A DNA stretch of 64,000 bases. It comes from Isochrysis galbana. Its lineage: Eukaryota > Haptophyta > Isochrysidales > Isochrysidaceae. How positions within the stretch are numbered: position 1 is the stretch's first letter; each line of letters opens with the position of its first letter. The notes under the pieces are model-generated. The model worked only from the letters and a program-made list of their open reading frames with translations, did no database searches and was not told the origin of the DNA. The stretch covers positions 7,398,399 to 7,462,398 of the forward strand of contig CM030931.1 of assembly GCA_018136815.1 (NCBI GenBank), in the 5' to 3' direction. Shown one piece after another: positions 60,726-64,000 of this stretch. Made by a program: the position numbers and the translations under genes.

Positions 60726-63149
60726 CTAGTCCACCTTGACGGCGCCATAGATCTGCAAAACAAACCACCAAGACGAGACAAAGCCGATGGTGCCTGTCGT
60801 AATGCCGAACAGTAGCGAGCAGATGAACATGTACGAAAAGTAGAGCATGGTCGAAACGAAGCCCATGATTTCAAGCGTCGATGAGAAGTAGACGAAGGAA
60901 TAGCCTAGATGCAGGTTGAGATGAAGGGGGTAAATATAGGGTGGGCCAGTTTGAAAGATCGGGGCCGCTGAGCGCAGTAGTTGCATGACTTCAGAGATGA
61001 TAGGGGTGAAAAGAGGGTGGGGCGGTTCGGAGGATAGGGCTGAAGAGCGCGAGGCAGTAGTTTCAACGATTTCGGGGGCAGCCGCACCGAAAAGGAAGAT
61101 GCCCGCCGAGCCAGTATTCAGGAACGAACGCCATTGCCATTGATAGTTCTCGTTGCAAAGCTGAAAGTAGCAGAGCACAATGGCCATCTCGGCGCATGTG
61201 ATGATGAGGATGAGCACGACAAGTGCCAAGAAACCGAAGACGTAGTAGAAGCGTTGCAGCCAAACGGATGACATGATGAAGTAGAGCTCAATGAAGACGG
61301 CACCGAAGGGAAGAATCCCGCCAATGACCATCGTGAACATCGGGTGCAGATACCAAGCTTGCGATGGAATGACACGCGGCACCATGTTGGTTTTGACGGG
61401 CGGGTCCTTGAGAGTGGCTCGGTAACCAAGCCACACACCAACCCAGACGAGCGGGAACGAAATCAGGAACCATATGCACAAAACGGCAAACATGGTTCCG
61501 AAGGGCACAGCCCCGGACGAACGCTGCCCCCAAATGAAGAAATTGAGGACGAAGAGAATGCCGAGAACGATTCCAGGGTAGAGGAATGCCGTGAGGAGGG
61601 TGAGCGACTTCCACTGCGAGCCCTTGAAAGCCTTGTACGTGAGTGCAGCACAATAGCCGGCAGCGACACCCATTAGGGCGAAGAGAAGAAGCGTGACCGT
61701 GAGCATGGATCCGCGGTTCGCGGGCGAGAGGAACCCAAGCATTGCACACCCGATGGAGATGAACGACATGCAGAGTAGCTGCATGCCCGTCCCAATTGTG
61801 GTCGCCAGCCATGTGCTCAGGGGAGGCGCACGTAGCACATCCGCATGCACCAGCTTCCACCCGGACTCTTCCAGTAGCTCCTCTTTCTCCTCGATGGAAT
61901 TGTATTCCGCCAAATCTCTGCGGAGCGTGCGCACCATGATCATGGCAACAATGCCCGAGAGCAGCAACACAATGACAAGGGAGTTGAGAATGGAGAACCA
62001 GTGCACTTGGTCATCGCCCATGTACAGGTAGAGATCCCACCGTGAGGCCCATGCAATCGGAGAGTGCTCCCAGACGACGTCATACGTGTAGACGATCTCA
62101 TTCGACCACGCGAGCATGGGCGCGAGATCAGGTCGCAGGGGTACGGACGTCAGCTTGGGCGAGGCAGCATTCCATGCACCTTCGTAGGTGTGCTTCACAG
62201 AGTACGCCTCAACTTCAAATCCAACGATTCGCGAACCAGGGAAAGTGTCGGAGCGATGGTACTTCACAATGAATCGCAGGTGGTTGTTGATGTAAGGCTT
62301 ATTGGGTTCGGTGCCGGGGATGTCCTTTGAGCCGATGAATCCAAGGCGGAAACCACGGTCATACATATCCTTCTTCGTGCCATCAGCCATCTCCGCGATC
62401 ATCTTCGTCGCAGCAGGCAGATTATCCATGATGAGATGGACCCGGTAGTCCTGCGAAAGTCAGGTAAAGAGGAAGGAGATGCGCAAACGTGTCAAGGCAT
62501 GCTGTGAAACCGACAGGAGCAGCTACGGATCAAGCCTGTGACTCTTCGCTAGTTGCTCTTGGGATGCACATACTGCTCCCTGTCCCCTCCTTCCTGACTA
62601 GCTCGGCTCGCCTGTCGTATGCGCTGAGAAAGCGCGATCTTTTGCATTTTGGTAAGCTCTACTCGGCATGCGACCCGAAATTCGGATTTCCCCATGAAAA
62701 TCTCGTAGGGAGAGTTCTGGATGACTGCGCCATGCAACACCTCGCCAAGGTTCTCTGCCTGCTTGACAAGGTTGTCTGGCTTGCAGAATGGCAGGCTGTA
62801 GTAGTCAAAGGGGAGGTGGGTGCGAGGGCTGGAGAGCTTGTGAACGCGGATCTCGACTTTGTCGCCGTCCATGTAGTCGCGCGGCGCGACTCCCGGCAGG
62901 TAGAAGCATTCTGCACTCGCAGCGAGCGCGCCAATCGCGATCTACGTGCGCAGAGGGAGGCCGTGCGTGCACAGTGAGGCGCCTGTAGGCGAAGACGGCG
63001 GGCGTGGTCTTCCGGCTCTCTCGGAGGTGCTCCCCCCTCTCCGCCGCCCCCGTCGCCAACCTCCACTTCCCCCCCCCCCCCCCCCTTCCATCCCCTCCCC
63101 AACCCCCCCTTTCCGCCTGTGTGGCCGCTCGCACCAGCAGCCTCGACAT
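60726..63149 (-). CDS. TM9SF: Transmembrane 9 superfamily (nonaspanin) protein
   Basis: Four exons: 63149-63135 (15 nt), 62941-62612, 62450-61088, 60904-60726; 628 residues. Introns: GTGCGA...GTAG; GC-AG (GCGAGC...GCAG); GTGCGG...CTAG. The last intron is 183 bp and has no stop, so the raw frame reads through it, but removing it restores the family sequence SAGIFLFGYSFVYFSSTLEI. The 5-residue first exon completes a signal peptide, MSRLLIAIGALAASA. The luminal domain (FYLPGVAPRDYMDGDKVEI; YYSLPFCKP; DNLPAA) is followed by nine hydrophobic segments and the C-terminus FVLQIYGAVKVD, whose K-x-D ending is the family's COPI-binding signal. It is a Golgi/endosome membrane protein involved in sorting and adhesion. 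Start choice rests on the signal peptide and splice sites. Confidence 0.92.
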
Positions 63150-63289
63150 CGGGCGCGAGGGGCCGAGGCGCGCCAGCAGCAGAAGCGCCCGCTGTGCAGA
63201 GGCGCCAGCAGAGAGAGAGAAAAGGCCTTCTTCCTCTCCTCCTCTACTCTAGAGACCCCCTATCCCCGCTTTCAAGAGGGGCAGAGAAG

Positions 63290-63400
63290 TAAAGTAGTTG
63301 GGGGACGGGGGGAAGGGGGGAAGGGGGGAGGGGAAAGGGGGGAAGGGGGGGAAGAAAGGGGGGGGGGGGGGGGGGGGGGCGCATGCCCCGCGGGTGCAAG
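63290..63400. promoter_or_regulatory. Homopurine/G-run tract between divergent genes
   Basis: (GGGGAA)n then a run of about 20 G (63359-63379), purine-rich on the + strand. It lies 140 bases upstream of TM9SF and before the + strand frame at 63562. Confidence 0.4.
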
Positions 63401-63561
63401 GGGCATGGATCCCAATCATTCTTTATCCTACGCTAGAGTAGAGAAGAGTAGAGTCTCTACTCCTAGGAGTGAGTACACACACTCTACTCTACTCTAGAGG
63501 TTGGTTGCCCCAACTAGAGGCTTGCGCTTCGCAGAGCGGCCCGCTTCGCAGAGTGGCCCCC

Positions 63562-63867
63562 ATGGCTCCCAGAGCCCTCCCCAAGCCCCAGAGGAAGCCT
63601 AAGCCGGCCCATATTATCCAGGCCCGCGATCTCCGCGCCAGAAACCACGAAGCCGCGCTCGAAGATGTCTGGAAGTCTGGAAGGCTGCAGCGTATTGCCG
63701 ATTGCCAGGTGAACAGCGTTGGTGCCAAAGCAGCAATTGCAATTGCCACAGGGATGCTCCCGCTGGCAACGCGGCATAAGGGTCACAGGAGAGCTGCGGA
63801 AAGCGCAGGTGGACGAGCCACGAACGCGCGACTCACACTCACAAATTCTCACAAATCACAAATGTAG
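63562..63867 (+). CDS. Hypothetical protein, probable first exon
   Basis: Starts MAPRALPKPQRKPKP and continues HIIQARDLRARNHEAAL, EDVWKSGRLQRIADCQ; then CAG is followed by GTGAAC, a possible donor at about 63709. If used, the rest of the gene lies partly beyond the window. Basic N-terminus, then a charged helix; no family. Divergent from TM9SF. Confidence 0.35.
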   Translation: MAPRALPKPQRKPKPAHIIQARDLRARNHEAALEDVWKSGRLQRIADCQVNSVGAKAAIAIATGMLPLATRHKGHRRAAESAGGRATNARLTLTNSHKSQM

Positions 63868-64000
63868 AGCGGCGCAAGCTCGGTGCATGGATCCTAGTAG
63901 TATAGGAATCCTAGCGCGGGCTGATACGCATGAATGAGCCCCAAACAGTTTGCCAAATAGGCACCCGATATCCGTCAAAGTGCGCGAGATGCTCGCGGAG

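Overview
This is nuclear DNA of a GC-rich eukaryotic microalga, and the gene content fits a flagellated alga with a secondary (red-lineage) plastid, most plausibly a haptophyte or a close chromist relative. The evidence is: spliceosomal introns; a flagellar SPEF2-type protein; a TM9/nonaspanin Golgi-endosome protein; a protein whose leader looks like signal plus plastid transit plus thylakoid-lumen signals; and a repeat load of hAT, LINE, copia and tyrosine-recombinase elements. Species-level placement is inference only. Intron donors are mostly GTGCG or GTGAG, and at least two introns appear to be GC-AG.

Host genes, left to right: a TPR-like protein (620-1543, -); a CAMK-type Ser/Thr kinase (5401-8420, +, 3 exons); a leucine-rich protein (11979-12782, +); a METTL21-type methyltransferase (14844-16974, -, 4 exons); an HNH/NUMOD4 endonuclease of probable viral or mobile origin (18957-19484, -); a HEAT-repeat protein (22252-23724, +); SPEF2 (26909-32050, -, 2 exons); a macro-domain protein (36828-37775, -); a secreted/membrane WW-domain protein (39671-40358, +, 3 exons); a membrane-anchored NTF2/SnoaL-like protein (43231-44037, +, 2 exons); a probable lumenal KOW protein (46610-47852, -, 2 exons); a ROK fructokinase with a C-terminal membrane anchor (52995-54668, +, 5 exons); and TM9SF (60726-63149, -, 4 exons). 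They are unrelated housekeeping or cell-biological genes with no operon-like logic.

The space between genes is mostly mobile DNA. The most striking component is a superfamily of very GC-rich elements, 750-900 bp long (called families A-D here). They carry no long shared reading frame. Five copies have 11-17 bp target-site duplications, which indicates retroposition, and one copy splits a copia RNase H frame exactly at its duplication. All end in a short hairpin whose sequence changes between families while pairing is kept. One family A copy is fused head-on to a LINE fragment. Also present are two hAT-type MITEs with perfect 8-bp duplications (3084-3962, 34827-35293), a third TIR element (51591-52011), a broken hAT transposase whose halves flank 2.7 kb of other genes (9425-14166), a LINE with its middle deleted (49558-50974), a tyrosine-recombinase retroelement 3' end with split direct repeats (42205-42751), a possible tRNA-derived SINE (33195-33440), and two short dispersed motifs of 55 and 25 bp.

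Several intact genes begin just downstream of long homopurine/homopyrimidine tracts. Two unrelated genes (HEAT and ROK kinase) share the same roughly 200-bp block upstream of that tract.
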